Shown here: one piece after another, positions 27,632-36,420 of the stretch
How positions within the stretch are numbered: the first letter of the stretch is position 1
How the letters are laid out: every line of letters starts with the position of its first letter
Assembly (NCBI RefSeq): GCF_019711615.1
Contig: NZ_JAIGNS010000002.1
Coordinates: forward strand, 545,501 to 609,500
Length of the DNA stretch: 64,000 nt
Origin: Qipengyuania intermedia
GTDB lineage: Bacteria > Pseudomonadota > Alphaproteobacteria > Sphingomonadales > Sphingomonadaceae
Direction of reading: 5' to 3'
Program-made: the position numbers and the translations under genes
The notes under the pieces: model-generated
Told to the model about the DNA's origin: nothing
What the model saw: only the letters and a program-made list of their open reading frames with translations
Databases searched by the model: none

Positions 27632-28795
27632 ATGCCCGTCATCGACGTACCGCAGCCAGAATTCATGGAAGACGAGGAGATCTCGATCTTCGCCGACGCC
27701 GTCGGAAAGTTCTACCAGCAGCATGCCCCCGAGAAACGCATCCTCAAGTGGCGCGAAGAAGGCCAGGTCGAACGCGATTTCTGGCGTGAAGCGGGTGAGG
27801 CGGGCCTTCTCGGCGTATCTGTGCCGGAGGAATATGGCGGCCACGGCGGCGATTTCCGGCACGAGATGGTGGTCATCGACCAGCAGGCGAAGCACGGCGT
27901 CGAAGGCTTCGCTGCCAGCCTGCACAACACCGTCATCCTGCCTTACCTCGTGCGCCACGGCACCGAAGAGCAGAAGAAGAAGTACCTGCCCAAGCTCGTC
28001 ACCGGCGAGCTGGTGAGCGCGATTGCGATGACGGAACCGGGCGTCGGCTCCGACCTGCAAAGCATCACCACCACGGCACTGAAGGACGGCAACGGCTACC
28101 GCATCAACGGCGCCAAGACCTATATCTCGAACGGTCAGACAGCCGATTTCATCATCGTTGTCGCCAAGACCGACCCGAACGAGCGCGCCAAGGGCATTTC
28201 GCTCATGCTGCTCGAGACGGAAGGTGCCGAAGGGTTCCAGCGCGGCAAGAAGCTGGACAAGATCGGTATGGACGCGGCGGATACGTCGGAGCTGTTCTTC
28301 GACGATGTCTTCGTCCCGGCCGAAAACGTGCTTGGCGGTGAAGAGGGCAAGGGCTTCTACCAGCTCATGGGCGAATTGCCGCAGGAGCGCCTGATCATCG
28401 CCATGGGCGCCATGACGGGAATCGAGAAAGCGCTCGAGACGACGATGGAATTCGTCAAATCGCGCAAGGCCTTCGGCCAGACCATCTGGGATTTCCAGAA
28501 TACGCAGTTCGTCATGGCCGACCTTAAGGCACGGGCGACCGCGGCGCGGGTCTTCGTCAACGATTGCATTGCAAAGCACCTCAAGCGTGAACTCAGCGTC
28601 GATACGGCCTGCATGGCCAAGTACTGGGTCACCGAACTGCAAGGCGAAGTGGTCGACAAGTGCCTGCAATTCCATGGCGGTGCCGGCTACATCAACGACT
28701 ACCCGATCGCACGCATGTACCGCGACAGTCGTATCACCCGCATTTTCGGCGGCTCGAACGAAGTCATGAAGATGGTGATTGCCCGTTCGATGTAG
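27632..28795 (+). CDS. Acyl-CoA dehydrogenase, long-chain (ACADL-like) type
   Basis: This is a 387-residue FAD-dependent acyl-CoA dehydrogenase catalysing the first beta-oxidation step. The usual C-terminal catalytic glutamate position is glycine (IFGGSNEVMK), but Glu252 in ELPQERLIIA occupies the alternative position used by long-chain and isovaleryl-CoA dehydrogenases. The ELPQER and GGSNEVMK context most resembles mammalian LCAD. Other family motifs are MTEPGVGSD and ITNGAKTYIS-like GAKTYISNG. A ribosome-binding site GAGAGGAA precedes the ATG. It probably forms an operon with the crotonase upstream. Confidence 0.93.
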   Translation: MPVIDVPQPEFMEDEEISIFADAVGKFYQQHAPEKRILKWREEGQVERDFWREAGEAGLLGVSVPEEYGGHGGDFRHEMVVIDQQAKHGVEGFAASLHNTVILPYLVRHGTEEQKKKYLPKLVTGELVSAIAMTEPGVGSDLQSITTTALKDGNGYRINGAKTYISNGQTADFIIVVAKTDPNERAKGISLMLLETEGAEGFQRGKKLDKIGMDAADTSELFFDDVFVPAENVLGGEEGKGFYQLMGELPQERLIIAMGAMTGIEKALETTMEFVKSRKAFGQTIWDFQNTQFVMADLKARATAARVFVNDCIAKHLKRELSVDTACMAKYWVTELQGEVVDKCLQFHGGAGYINDYPIARMYRDSRITRIFGGSNEVMKMVIARSM

Positions 28796-28852
28796 TTCCT
28801 TCCCCTCCCCGCTCGGGCTAGGCCGGTACCAAGCCTGACGGGGAGCGGACGC

Positions 28853-30229
28853 TTGCGCAGAAGAAACGCCAGACCGATATCGCGATACGGCTTGCTGGTG
28901 GCGGCTATTCTGGCGGTAGCCATGATCTTCGGTGGCGGAGGCTCGCCGAGCCCCAAGGCCGAAATCATCGTGCAACTGGGCTTTGTCGCAGCACTTGTCG
29001 GCTGGGTCTGGTGGGCACCTGCGAAAAACGACGAAGCCTTGCTGCCCGTTCCGCGAGAGCTGCTGTGGTTTGGCGGGCTGCTCCTCTTCGTACCACTCCT
29101 GCAATTGATCCCGCTGCCACCGGGCCTATGGCAGGCCCTCCCAGGCCGCGAACTGGAAATTGCCTCGCTTTCCCTCGTCGACGGGGCGGGCACCTGGCAG
29201 CCTATAAGCGTCAGTCCCTCGAGGACGCTCGCCGGCTTGCTGGCGCTGGTCCCGGCGGTCGCCATCATGTGGGCGACCGCGAAATTGCCCTCGCGCGATC
29301 GCAGCCTTCTGGTCCTTGTCATAGCCGGATTGGCGCTTGCCGGAGCGTTGTTGGGTGCCCTCCAGCTGGCGAGCGGCAATGGTGCGTTCCAGCTTTACGA
29401 AATGAGCCATCGCGGCTGGCTGACCGGGTTCCAAGCCAACCGGAATGCCGCAGTCGATGTGCTGTTGATCGGTTCGCTGGCGATGAGCGCGTATTTCGCA
29501 TCGAAAGCCATGCCTCCTGCGGTCCTGCGGCGGCGGATCCCCGTGCTTGTTGCGGGGCAGGCCGTATTGCTGGTCGCGGCCGTCCTGACCGGCTCTCGGA
29601 TGGGTGTCTTGCTGATACTGCCGGTCCTCGCATTGAACGCGGCGATACTGAGGCCCATCGCCGAGGGACGCACACTCAAATTCGTTGGTCGCGCGGCCTC
29701 GTTTTTCGTCATCCTGCTGCTGGCATTGCCGGTTATCCTCGCCGGCAATCCTCGCCTGGCGGCCGTCGCATCGCGTTTCGACGTCGCGGGCGATGCCCGC
29801 TTGACGCTTTGGCGCGATACGCTGTCCGCGATCGAGGCATTTTTCCCCATAGGCAGCGGTATCGGTAGTTTTCCCATAGCTTTTGCTCCCCACCAGAGTT
29901 TCGAGAGCATATCGGCAGCCTTCATCAACCGGGCTCACAACGATTACCTCGAATTTCTGCTCGAGGCAGGAATTGCGGCCCCGTTGGTACTCGCGGGCGG
30001 GAGCTATCTGCTCCTCCGGTCCGGCAGGGCAGCGTGGACCCACGCCCCCTGGGACCGTGCTCCACAGATCTTTGCCATGGGAACGCTGGCCGTCATTGCG
30101 CTGCATTCGCTCGTCGATTATCCCCTTCGCAACATGGCAATCGCCTGCCTTGCCGCGGTGGCAGCGGGATTGCTCACTCCGACACGCCAGACGCGTGAGG
30201 ACAGACGGGAAGCGGACGGGGACAGATGA
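28853..30229 (+). CDS. O-antigen ligase/polymerase (Wzy_C/WaaL-like) membrane protein
   Basis: This 458-residue polytopic membrane protein has about ten to twelve hydrophobic helices and a large periplasmic loop. The diagnostic RAHNDYLEFLLEAGI segment before the last helices is the Wzy_C/O-antigen ligase hallmark. It probably polymerises or ligates lipid-linked polysaccharide. The TTG start at 28853 is chosen because GGGGAG precedes it; the first in-frame ATG (28922) would remove the first membrane helix. Its stop overlaps the next gene by ATGA. It opens a four-gene polysaccharide operon. Confidence 0.87.
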   Translation: MRRRNARPISRYGLLVAAILAVAMIFGGGGSPSPKAEIIVQLGFVAALVGWVWWAPAKNDEALLPVPRELLWFGGLLLFVPLLQLIPLPPGLWQALPGRELEIASLSLVDGAGTWQPISVSPSRTLAGLLALVPAVAIMWATAKLPSRDRSLLVLVIAGLALAGALLGALQLASGNGAFQLYEMSHRGWLTGFQANRNAAVDVLLIGSLAMSAYFASKAMPPAVLRRRIPVLVAGQAVLLVAAVLTGSRMGVLLILPVLALNAAILRPIAEGRTLKFVGRAASFFVILLLALPVILAGNPRLAAVASRFDVAGDARLTLWRDTLSAIEAFFPIGSGIGSFPIAFAPHQSFESISAAFINRAHNDYLEFLLEAGIAAPLVLAGGSYLLLRSGRAAWTHAPWDRAPQIFAMGTLAVIALHSLVDYPLRNMAIACLAAVAAGLLTPTRQTREDRREADGDR

Positions 30230-30939
30230 CGGGTCGGACCCTCTCACAACTCTTGGCGCGATCTGCGATGCTGGCCGCCTCCCTGGCTGCAGCCGCTTGC
30301 CAGACGCCGCTCGATCCGGTCGTCCCTGAAGGCCAGGCGGGATATGACGCGGTCGTCATCGACCCGCAAACCGCCTTGCCGCAACGGTATACGCTTGCAC
30401 CTGGCGATGTCCTTTCGGTCGCGGTCTTCGGGGAAGCCGATCTGTCGGTCGAACGCATTGCCGTGGACAATGCCGGTGTCGTAACGCTTCCCCTGATCGG
30501 CGACGTACGGGCCGTCGGCCGCAGCGCCAGCGAACTCGGTGCCGCAATCGAGGCCGCTTACGCCACGAATTACCTGCGCGATCCACGCGTGTCCGTTGCT
30601 GTGCTCGAAGCCCGCGATCGCACCATCGCGGTCGAAGGCGAAGTCGAACAGCCCGGCGTGTTTTCTTATGCCGAAGGGCAGACATTGCTGTCTGCGCTCG
30701 CACTGGCGCGCAGCCCGACGGATACGGCGAAACTCGACGAAGTGATGATTTTCCGCACGGTGGGCGGCGAACGCACTGCGGGGCGCTTCGACCTGAGGGC
30801 TATCCGCGGCGGGCGCATGCCCGATGTCGCCCTGGTCCCGGGCGATGTGGTGGTCGTTGGCTACTCCAGCGTTCGCGGCGCTTGGCAGGACGTGCTGCGC
30901 GCGGTCCCGGTCTTCGGCATCTTCAGGCCGATCGGATGA
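30226..30939 (+). CDS. Polysaccharide export lipoprotein (Wza/OPX-like)
   Basis: This 237-residue outer-membrane polysaccharide export protein is a short member of the Wza/GumB/BexD class. The signal peptide ends in AAAC with Cys25. The export domain (about 50-125, YTLAPGDVLSVAVFGEADLS) is followed by one SLBB-like domain (about 130-205, TIAVEGEVEQPGVFSYAEG). It lacks the extra SLBB domains and the C-terminal amphipathic helix of E. coli Wza, so a separate outer-membrane porin may be needed. Both gene ends overlap neighbours by ATGA. Confidence 0.93.
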   Translation: MTGRTLSQLLARSAMLAASLAAAACQTPLDPVVPEGQAGYDAVVIDPQTALPQRYTLAPGDVLSVAVFGEADLSVERIAVDNAGVVTLPLIGDVRAVGRSASELGAAIEAAYATNYLRDPRVSVAVLEARDRTIAVEGEVEQPGVFSYAEGQTLLSALALARSPTDTAKLDEVMIFRTVGGERTAGRFDLRAIRGGRMPDVALVPGDVVVVGYSSVRGAWQDVLRAVPVFGIFRPIG

Positions 30940-33146
30940 CGGACCAGACACTTCCCCCCCTGATCGGCGAGCGGGACCGGTATGCAGCGGCCTATGCTGC
31001 CGCGGGCGAGAACGCCGTAAGCGCAGCGATCCGCAACGCTATCGGTGCGATCCGGCGCTATTTCTGGATGGCGATCGCGATCGTCGGTGCCGCCGTGGCG
31101 CTTTCCGTGATCGTGACCATGCTCGACACGCCGCGATACTCCGCCGCTGCCAGCCTGCAGATCAACGACCAGAGCGACGAGGTCCTGGGCGCCGATCTCG
31201 ACCCGCAGATCGCCCCTCCCTCGGATTGGGATATCGACCGCTTCCTCAATACCCAGCTCGACGTGCTGCGCAGCAGGGCGCTGGCCGAGCGTGTGGCCGA
31301 CGCGCTCGATCTCGCTAATGACGAGCGTTTCTTCGCCGCGATGGAAGTGCCTGCCCAGACCGGCGCTGTGAGCGAGGCGGAAAAGCGCAAGCTGGCGGTC
31401 GCGCTCCTGCAGGGCAATACCGAGGTCGAGCTACGCCGTACGACCCGCATCGCCATGGTCGAATTTTCGAGCACGGACCCCGAAGTCGCGGCGCGCATCG
31501 CGAATGCCTTTGCCGAAGAGTTCATCCAGCAGAATCTCCAGCGCCGTTTCGACAGCTCTTCCTACGCCCGCAATTTCGTGGCCGAACAGCTCGACGAGGC
31601 GCGGGCCTCGCTCGAGGAATCGGAAGCCGCATTGAACGATTACGCCCGCCAGACAGGGCTTATCCGCACGCGGGATGCCATCGCCACGGGCGGCGCGGAC
31701 CTGGCTGCGGGCACAGTGACTTCTTCCAGCCTGCTGCAATACAACCAGGCTGCAATCCGCGCGCGCGAGGCACGTATCGCCGCTGAATCCCGCTGGGATG
31801 CGGTCCGAAATTCGCCCCTGCTGTCATCGCAGATCGTCCTCGCCAATCCAACGGTTCAGGCCTTGATGACCCGCCGCGCACAGCTCGAGAGCGAACTGGA
31901 CGCCGCACGCGACCGCTATCTTCCCGGCCATCCCGCCGCCGCGCGCATCGAAGGCGACCTTGCAGCGGTGAACGGGCAGCTCAACCGCACCGCTAACGAG
32001 GTCCGTCAATCGGTTCGGGCCGAATATCTCGCAGCACAGGCGGCCGAAAACCGTCTGGACAGCCAGGTCAACCAGGCGCGGGGGGACACGCTGGCCGAGC
32101 AGGATCAGTCCGTGCGCTACAATGTGCTTGCACGCGAAGCCGATACGGCGCGCTCGATCTATGAGGGCCTGCTGCAGCGGTATCGCGAATTGAACGCCTC
32201 TGCGGGTATTGCATCCAGCAACATCACGATCATCGATCGGGCGCAGGCTCCCGATATGCCGTCCTCGCCCAGCCTTCCGCGCAACCTTGCGATCGGACTG
32301 CTGCTCGGACTCGCGCTGGCAGGTATCGCGATCTTCCTTCGCGACCAGCTCGACGATGTGATCCACACTCCGGAAGACGTCGAGGAAAAGCTTGGCCTGT
32401 CACTGCTCGGAGTGGTGCCGCGCACGGAAGACGGAACGCCCCTGGAAGAACTTGCAGAGCCCAAGTCGGCGATCTCCGAAGCGTATAATTCGATGCGCGG
32501 TGCGCTGCTCTATTCGACCCCGACCGGTCTGCCGAAAATCATCGTCGTGACGAGCGCGCAAGCGGCCGAAGGCAAGAGCACGACCAGTTTCGCCATCGCG
32601 GCGGGGCTTGCACGGATCGGTGTTTCGCCCCTGCTCATCGATGCCGATTTGCGCCGGCCGACCCTGCACAAGATCGCCGGTATCAGCAGCGAAAGGGGCC
32701 TGACCGACCTCCTCATCTCGCGAGACGAGCCGCGCGATGCGGCAACGCGCGTCTCCTTGGGCGAGGCCGAGTTCGACGTGCTACCTGCCGGGCCCTTGCC
32801 GCCAAGTCCGACCGAGCTTCTTTCCTCGCCCCGTATGGCGCAACTGCTCGAGATGTTCGGACAGCAATATGGGGTGGTTATAGTCGATAGCCCTCCCGTC
32901 CTCGGTCTTGCCGATGCACCTATGCTGGCTGCGATCGCCGATGGCACGATCTTCGTCGTGGAGGCGGAGCGGGGCCGGAGCGGTTCGCTCAAGGCGGCAC
33001 TGCGCAGGCTGCGGTCGATGGAGCCGACAATCCTTGGCGCCGCGCTTGCAAAGTTCGATCCTTCAAGGTCAGGCAACCGCTACTCGGCCTATTATGGTTA
33101 CGATTATTACGCCTATTCCGATAAGAAGAGTCCCGTTTCGTCATGA
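30936..33146 (+). CDS. Wzc-like polysaccharide co-polymerase and tyrosine autokinase
   Basis: This 736-residue fused chain-length regulator and BY-kinase has TM1 at about 43-63, a periplasmic Wzz domain with long coiled coils (about 64-445), TM2 at about 450-468 and a cytoplasmic kinase. Kinase motifs are Walker A AAEGKST (543-549, Lys547), Walker A' LLIDADLRRPT and Walker B VVIVDSPP (Asp651). A Tyr-rich C-terminus, NRYSAYYGYDYYAY, with seven tyrosines, is the autophosphorylation cluster. It works with the Wza-like channel and the polymerase to set polymer length and export. It overlaps the flanking genes by ATGA at both ends. Confidence 0.95.
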   Translation: MTDQTLPPLIGERDRYAAAYAAAGENAVSAAIRNAIGAIRRYFWMAIAIVGAAVALSVIVTMLDTPRYSAAASLQINDQSDEVLGADLDPQIAPPSDWDIDRFLNTQLDVLRSRALAERVADALDLANDERFFAAMEVPAQTGAVSEAEKRKLAVALLQGNTEVELRRTTRIAMVEFSSTDPEVAARIANAFAEEFIQQNLQRRFDSSSYARNFVAEQLDEARASLEESEAALNDYARQTGLIRTRDAIATGGADLAAGTVTSSSLLQYNQAAIRAREARIAAESRWDAVRNSPLLSSQIVLANPTVQALMTRRAQLESELDAARDRYLPGHPAAARIEGDLAAVNGQLNRTANEVRQSVRAEYLAAQAAENRLDSQVNQARGDTLAEQDQSVRYNVLAREADTARSIYEGLLQRYRELNASAGIASSNITIIDRAQAPDMPSSPSLPRNLAIGLLLGLALAGIAIFLRDQLDDVIHTPEDVEEKLGLSLLGVVPRTEDGTPLEELAEPKSAISEAYNSMRGALLYSTPTGLPKIIVVTSAQAAEGKSTTSFAIAAGLARIGVSPLLIDADLRRPTLHKIAGISSERGLTDLLISRDEPRDAATRVSLGEAEFDVLPAGPLPPSPTELLSSPRMAQLLEMFGQQYGVVIVDSPPVLGLADAPMLAAIADGTIFVVEAERGRSGSLKAALRRLRSMEPTILGAALAKFDPSRSGNRYSAYYGYDYYAYSDKKSPVSS

Positions 33147-34285
33147 GCGGGCGGCGAGCCAGCTGGCTCGTGACGGTGGGCGCTGCGATCTTCGCCGTGG
33201 TCGCCTTTTTCTCCGGGTTCGACCGGATCACGGCGCACCAACCCAATGACGAGCGCCTGATCCCCGGTCCGTTCCGCGTCGATGCCGACCGTGTTGCCGC
33301 ATCGCTATATTTGCTCGAGCGCGATGCGGGGCGTGCACAGGTCGCTGCAAGTCGCGCGATCCTTGCCGATCCCCTCGATGCACGAGGCCCCGCGTTTCTC
33401 GGCGCGGCAGCATATCGGGCGGGGCTGCCGGAGCTTGGGGAGCGGGCGATGCAAACCGCCTCCCGGCTGAGCCCGCGCGAGCCCTTGAGCCGGGCTGCGC
33501 TGGCCGCGCATGCGATAGAGCGCGGCGAGGTGCGGGAAGCCGCGCTGCATTTCGACGCCCTATTGCGCGCGCAACCTGCAGCCAGGGAGCTCGATGTCCT
33601 GTTTTCCATGATGGAAGCGAGCGAGGACGGGAGAGCGGAGCTTGCCCGGCGGCTGGCGGACGAAACAGTGTGGAGCGATGCCTATCTTCGCGCCGAGGGC
33701 CAGCGCCAGGCCATCCTGCGCGAAAGAGCGCGGTTTCTAACCGCACGGGCGGACCGGATCGGCCTGGGATGCACGCGTGTGGAGCCGCTGGTAAGGGCGC
33801 TTGCCGATCGAAATCTGCGGGCGGATGCGCAGGCACTCCAGGCGGCGCATTGCACCAATCCGGACAGCAACCAGCTGCTGATCGATCCCGGCTTCGAGCG
33901 GCTGGGGAAGGATGCGCTGTTCGGCTGGCGCCGCCATCGCTCCGGCGATGTGCGCATCATGACTGCCGGCGTTGACAATCAAAGGGTCGAGTTGAGCAAT
34001 CGGACGAGCGTGACCCGGCTCGTCCTGTCCCAACCTGTAGCCCTCGCGGGCGGAGAATATCGCGCCTTTGCAAGCGTTTCCGGTGAGAGTTCCGATGCCC
34101 TTCTCGCCTCGCTCGACTGCGGCGATCCTATCAGGCCCGGCCAGGGCGGCGGGGCTTTGGGGCGCGGTCAATTGCTGCGTGCACCAGACTGCGACAACCA
34201 GGTCTTCGGTATCTGGCTGCGGCCCGGGGCAGGCTCCGTCGCGATCGACAATGTGCGGCTGGAAGCGGTCGGACAACCCGACTAG
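33143..34285 (+). CDS. TPR-like polysaccharide-operon protein of unknown function
   Basis: This 380-residue protein has one N-terminal membrane helix (about 8-26), a helical TPR-like central region (about 50-215) and a C-terminal beta-rich part (about 245-378) that looks like a jelly-roll carbohydrate-binding module (DPGFERLGKDALFGWRR ... GSVAIDNVRLE). The rest would be periplasmic. It is the last gene of the exopolysaccharide operon and overlaps wzc-like by ATGA, so a role in polymer assembly, tethering or sensing is likely. Its TAG stop overlaps the convergent glycosyltransferase stop (CTAG). No family name is assigned. Confidence 0.72.
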   Translation: MSGRRASWLVTVGAAIFAVVAFFSGFDRITAHQPNDERLIPGPFRVDADRVAASLYLLERDAGRAQVAASRAILADPLDARGPAFLGAAAYRAGLPELGERAMQTASRLSPREPLSRAALAAHAIERGEVREAALHFDALLRAQPAARELDVLFSMMEASEDGRAELARRLADETVWSDAYLRAEGQRQAILRERARFLTARADRIGLGCTRVEPLVRALADRNLRADAQALQAAHCTNPDSNQLLIDPGFERLGKDALFGWRRHRSGDVRIMTAGVDNQRVELSNRTSVTRLVLSQPVALAGGEYRAFASVSGESSDALLASLDCGDPIRPGQGGGALGRGQLLRAPDCDNQVFGIWLRPGAGSVAIDNVRLEAVGQPD

Positions 34286-35409
34286 AGCAACCCGGCGTAT
34301 GCGTCCTCCCAGCGCGAAGCCACTGCTTCGCGCGAAAAGACCCCGCAAGCCAGGTCTTGTGCGGCCCGGCTCATGGCTTTCCAATCATCTCCGGCCAACG
34401 CAAAGCCTTCAACCAGGGTGGACGCGATGCTTTCGGTCGAGGTTCCGCAGTCCAGCGCAGCTCCGGTGGTGAAACCCTCGGGCAGGTTGCAATTGGCACT
34501 CATCAGGGACGGGACGCCCGCCGACCAGCCCTCGAGTATCGCCATTGGCAAGCCTTCGCTATGCGAGGGCAGGACGAGGAAACGCGCAAGGTCGAAGAGG
34601 GCAGCCTTTTGCGAACCGAATGCCGTTCCGACGAACTCGACCCCCGCCGCATTCGCCTGAGGCAAAGCCTGTTCCAGCGCGGCGATACCGTCCTCGTCAC
34701 CCCAGCCGGCAATGATGAGCGAGGCATCGGCAGGGAGGCGGTCGTGGGCCTCCAGCCATCCTGCGATCAGGGCCCCGAGGTTCTTCTTTTCGTGGATCCT
34801 GCCAAGATACAGTGCAACCGGCCCCCGAGGGGAGAGGGGTGCCGCAGCTGCATCCGGAGCGGCGTTCGGGATCACTACGCGCGGGGTAGCGGGTTGCTGC
34901 CGTTCGATATCCGCCGCTTCGCTCTGCGTAAGGGCATGGAACAGCGATGCCTGGTTCAGGGCGGCGTCTTCCCACAGCAACCGAGCGAGATGCTTTTTCC
35001 AGGCGTTGCGCGAGGTGATCCACGGATCGAGCATGCCGTGGGGGCTCACCACCAGCAGTTTGCCCGTTCGCCGCGCCCAGTCGCCAGCTGCCTTGACCGG
35101 GTATTGCCAGATGCCGTGGAGGTGGAGCAGGTCTAGCTTCGCTGCGCCGAGCAAACCCCGTAGTCCGGGCGCATAGGCAAGCGTGGCGGGCCCGCGGGGC
35201 GGGGCCAGATGCCGCTCGACACCTTCCAGACGCCAAGCGTCCTGTGCTGCGGCCTCGTCTTCGACACCCAGTACGACGGGCACGGCGCCACGGCTGCGCA
35301 GCATATCTGCCTGCGCGACAACGGCTTCGAACACGCCGCCATTGCGGCGGGAGACCCACGAGGACAGCAGGCCGACCCGCTTGCCCGCGAGGGGGGAGGG
35401 GTTGCTCAG
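34282..35409 (-). CDS. Glycosyltransferase family 4 protein with probable CTG start
   Basis: This GT-B glycosyltransferase of about 375 residues has a C-terminal domain with the E-x7-E type motif HSEGLPMAILEGWSAG and the donor-binding ALYLGRIHEKKN. The first canonical start codon in frame is GTG at 35334, but reading from there removes the first beta strand and glycine loop (RVGLLSSWVSRRNGG). A CTG at 35409 overlaps the stop of the upstream gene (CTGA), gives the expected N-terminus and has AGAAGG about ten bases upstream. The gene is probably ATGA-coupled in relatives. It converges on the exopolysaccharide operon and probably adds a sugar to that polymer. Confidence 0.8.
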   Translation of the reverse strand: MSNPSPLAGKRVGLLSSWVSRRNGGVFEAVVAQADMLRSRGAVPVVLGVEDEAAAQDAWRLEGVERHLAPPRGPATLAYAPGLRGLLGAAKLDLLHLHGIWQYPVKAAGDWARRTGKLLVVSPHGMLDPWITSRNAWKKHLARLLWEDAALNQASLFHALTQSEAADIERQQPATPRVVIPNAAPDAAAAPLSPRGPVALYLGRIHEKKNLGALIAGWLEAHDRLPADASLIIAGWGDEDGIAALEQALPQANAAGVEFVGTAFGSQKAALFDLARFLVLPSHSEGLPMAILEGWSAGVPSLMSANCNLPEGFTTGAALDCGTSTESIASTLVEGFALAGDDWKAMSRAAQDLACGVFSREAVASRWEDAYAGLL

Positions 35410-36416
35410 GCCTCGACGACCTTCTGTTCGATAGCGCCGAAGATCGAGTGGCCTTCCGCGTCTTTCATTTCCACGCGGACGGTATCGCCGGGCGCCATGA
35501 AGCGCGTCTTGGCCTCACCATCGGCAATAGTTTCGATCATGCGGATTTCCGCGATGCAGCTATAGCCGAGGCCGCCTTCGGAAACGGGCTTGCCCGGATC
35601 GCCATCGGGCCCCTGGTTGGAGACCGTGCCCGAACCGATGATCGTGCCCGCCCCAAGCTCACGCGTCTTGGCGGCATGGGCCACCAGGTCCGCGAGGCTG
35701 AAGGTTGCATCGACGCCAGCATTGGCGCGGCCGAAGGGTTCGCCGTTGTAATCGACCACCAGCGGCAGGTGGATGACGCTGCCCTTCCACGCATCGCCAA
35801 GCTCGTCGGGAGTGACGGCGACCGGCGAGAAGGCGCTGGCAGGCTTGGACTGGAAGAAGCCAAAGCCCTTTGCCAGTTCGCCCGGGATCAGGCCGCGCAG
35901 CGACACATCGTTCACCAGCATGACCAGCTTGATGTGGTCCGCCGCCTCTTCGCTCGAGACGCCCATCGGCACGTCGTCGGTGATGACCGCGATTTCGCCT
36001 TCCATATCGCAACCCCACTTGGTGTCCTTGAGCGGGATGTCGTCGCGCGGGGCGAGGAACTTGTCGCTGCCGCCCTGGTACATCAGCGGATCGTGGTAGA
36101 AGCTCTCCGGCACTTCCGCACCGCGGGCCTTACGCACCAATTCGACGTGGTTGATATAGGCCGAGCCGTCGGCCCACTGGTAGGCACGCGGCAGCGGCGA
36201 ATGCGCCTCGCGCTCGTGGAAGCGTTCGCACGGCACGGTCTGGTGCTCGACATCGGTGTAAAGCGCGTTCAGCTTCGGCGCGATCTCGTCCCAATTGTCG
36301 AGCGCGGCCTGCATGGTGGGCGCGATGTTGTCGGCGGCGCAGTAGCGGGTGAGGTCTTTCGACACGACCACCAGCTTGCCGTCGCGGGTTCCGTCCTTGA
36401 GTGTGGCGAGCTTCAT
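35406..36416 (-). CDS. Fumarylacetoacetate hydrolase family protein
   Basis: This 336-residue member of the FAH superfamily carries the metal-binding motif in MEGEIAVITDD and an ND pair in LVNDVSLRG. The C-terminal half holds the GSGTVSNQGPDG region typical of the long FAH-like group. With the maleylacetoacetate isomerase gene 4 bp upstream it forms the last steps of homogentisate (tyrosine/phenylalanine) breakdown, giving fumarate and acetoacetate. Homogentisate dioxygenase is not in the window. The ATG at 36416 has GAGAGG upstream, inside the end of the preceding gene. Confidence 0.88.
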   Translation of the reverse strand: MKLATLKDGTRDGKLVVVSKDLTRYCAADNIAPTMQAALDNWDEIAPKLNALYTDVEHQTVPCERFHEREAHSPLPRAYQWADGSAYINHVELVRKARGAEVPESFYHDPLMYQGGSDKFLAPRDDIPLKDTKWGCDMEGEIAVITDDVPMGVSSEEAADHIKLVMLVNDVSLRGLIPGELAKGFGFFQSKPASAFSPVAVTPDELGDAWKGSVIHLPLVVDYNGEPFGRANAGVDATFSLADLVAHAAKTRELGAGTIIGSGTVSNQGPDGDPGKPVSEGGLGYSCIAEIRMIETIADGEAKTRFMAPGDTVRVEMKDAEGHSIFGAIEQKVVEA

Positions 36417-36420
36417 GGGG

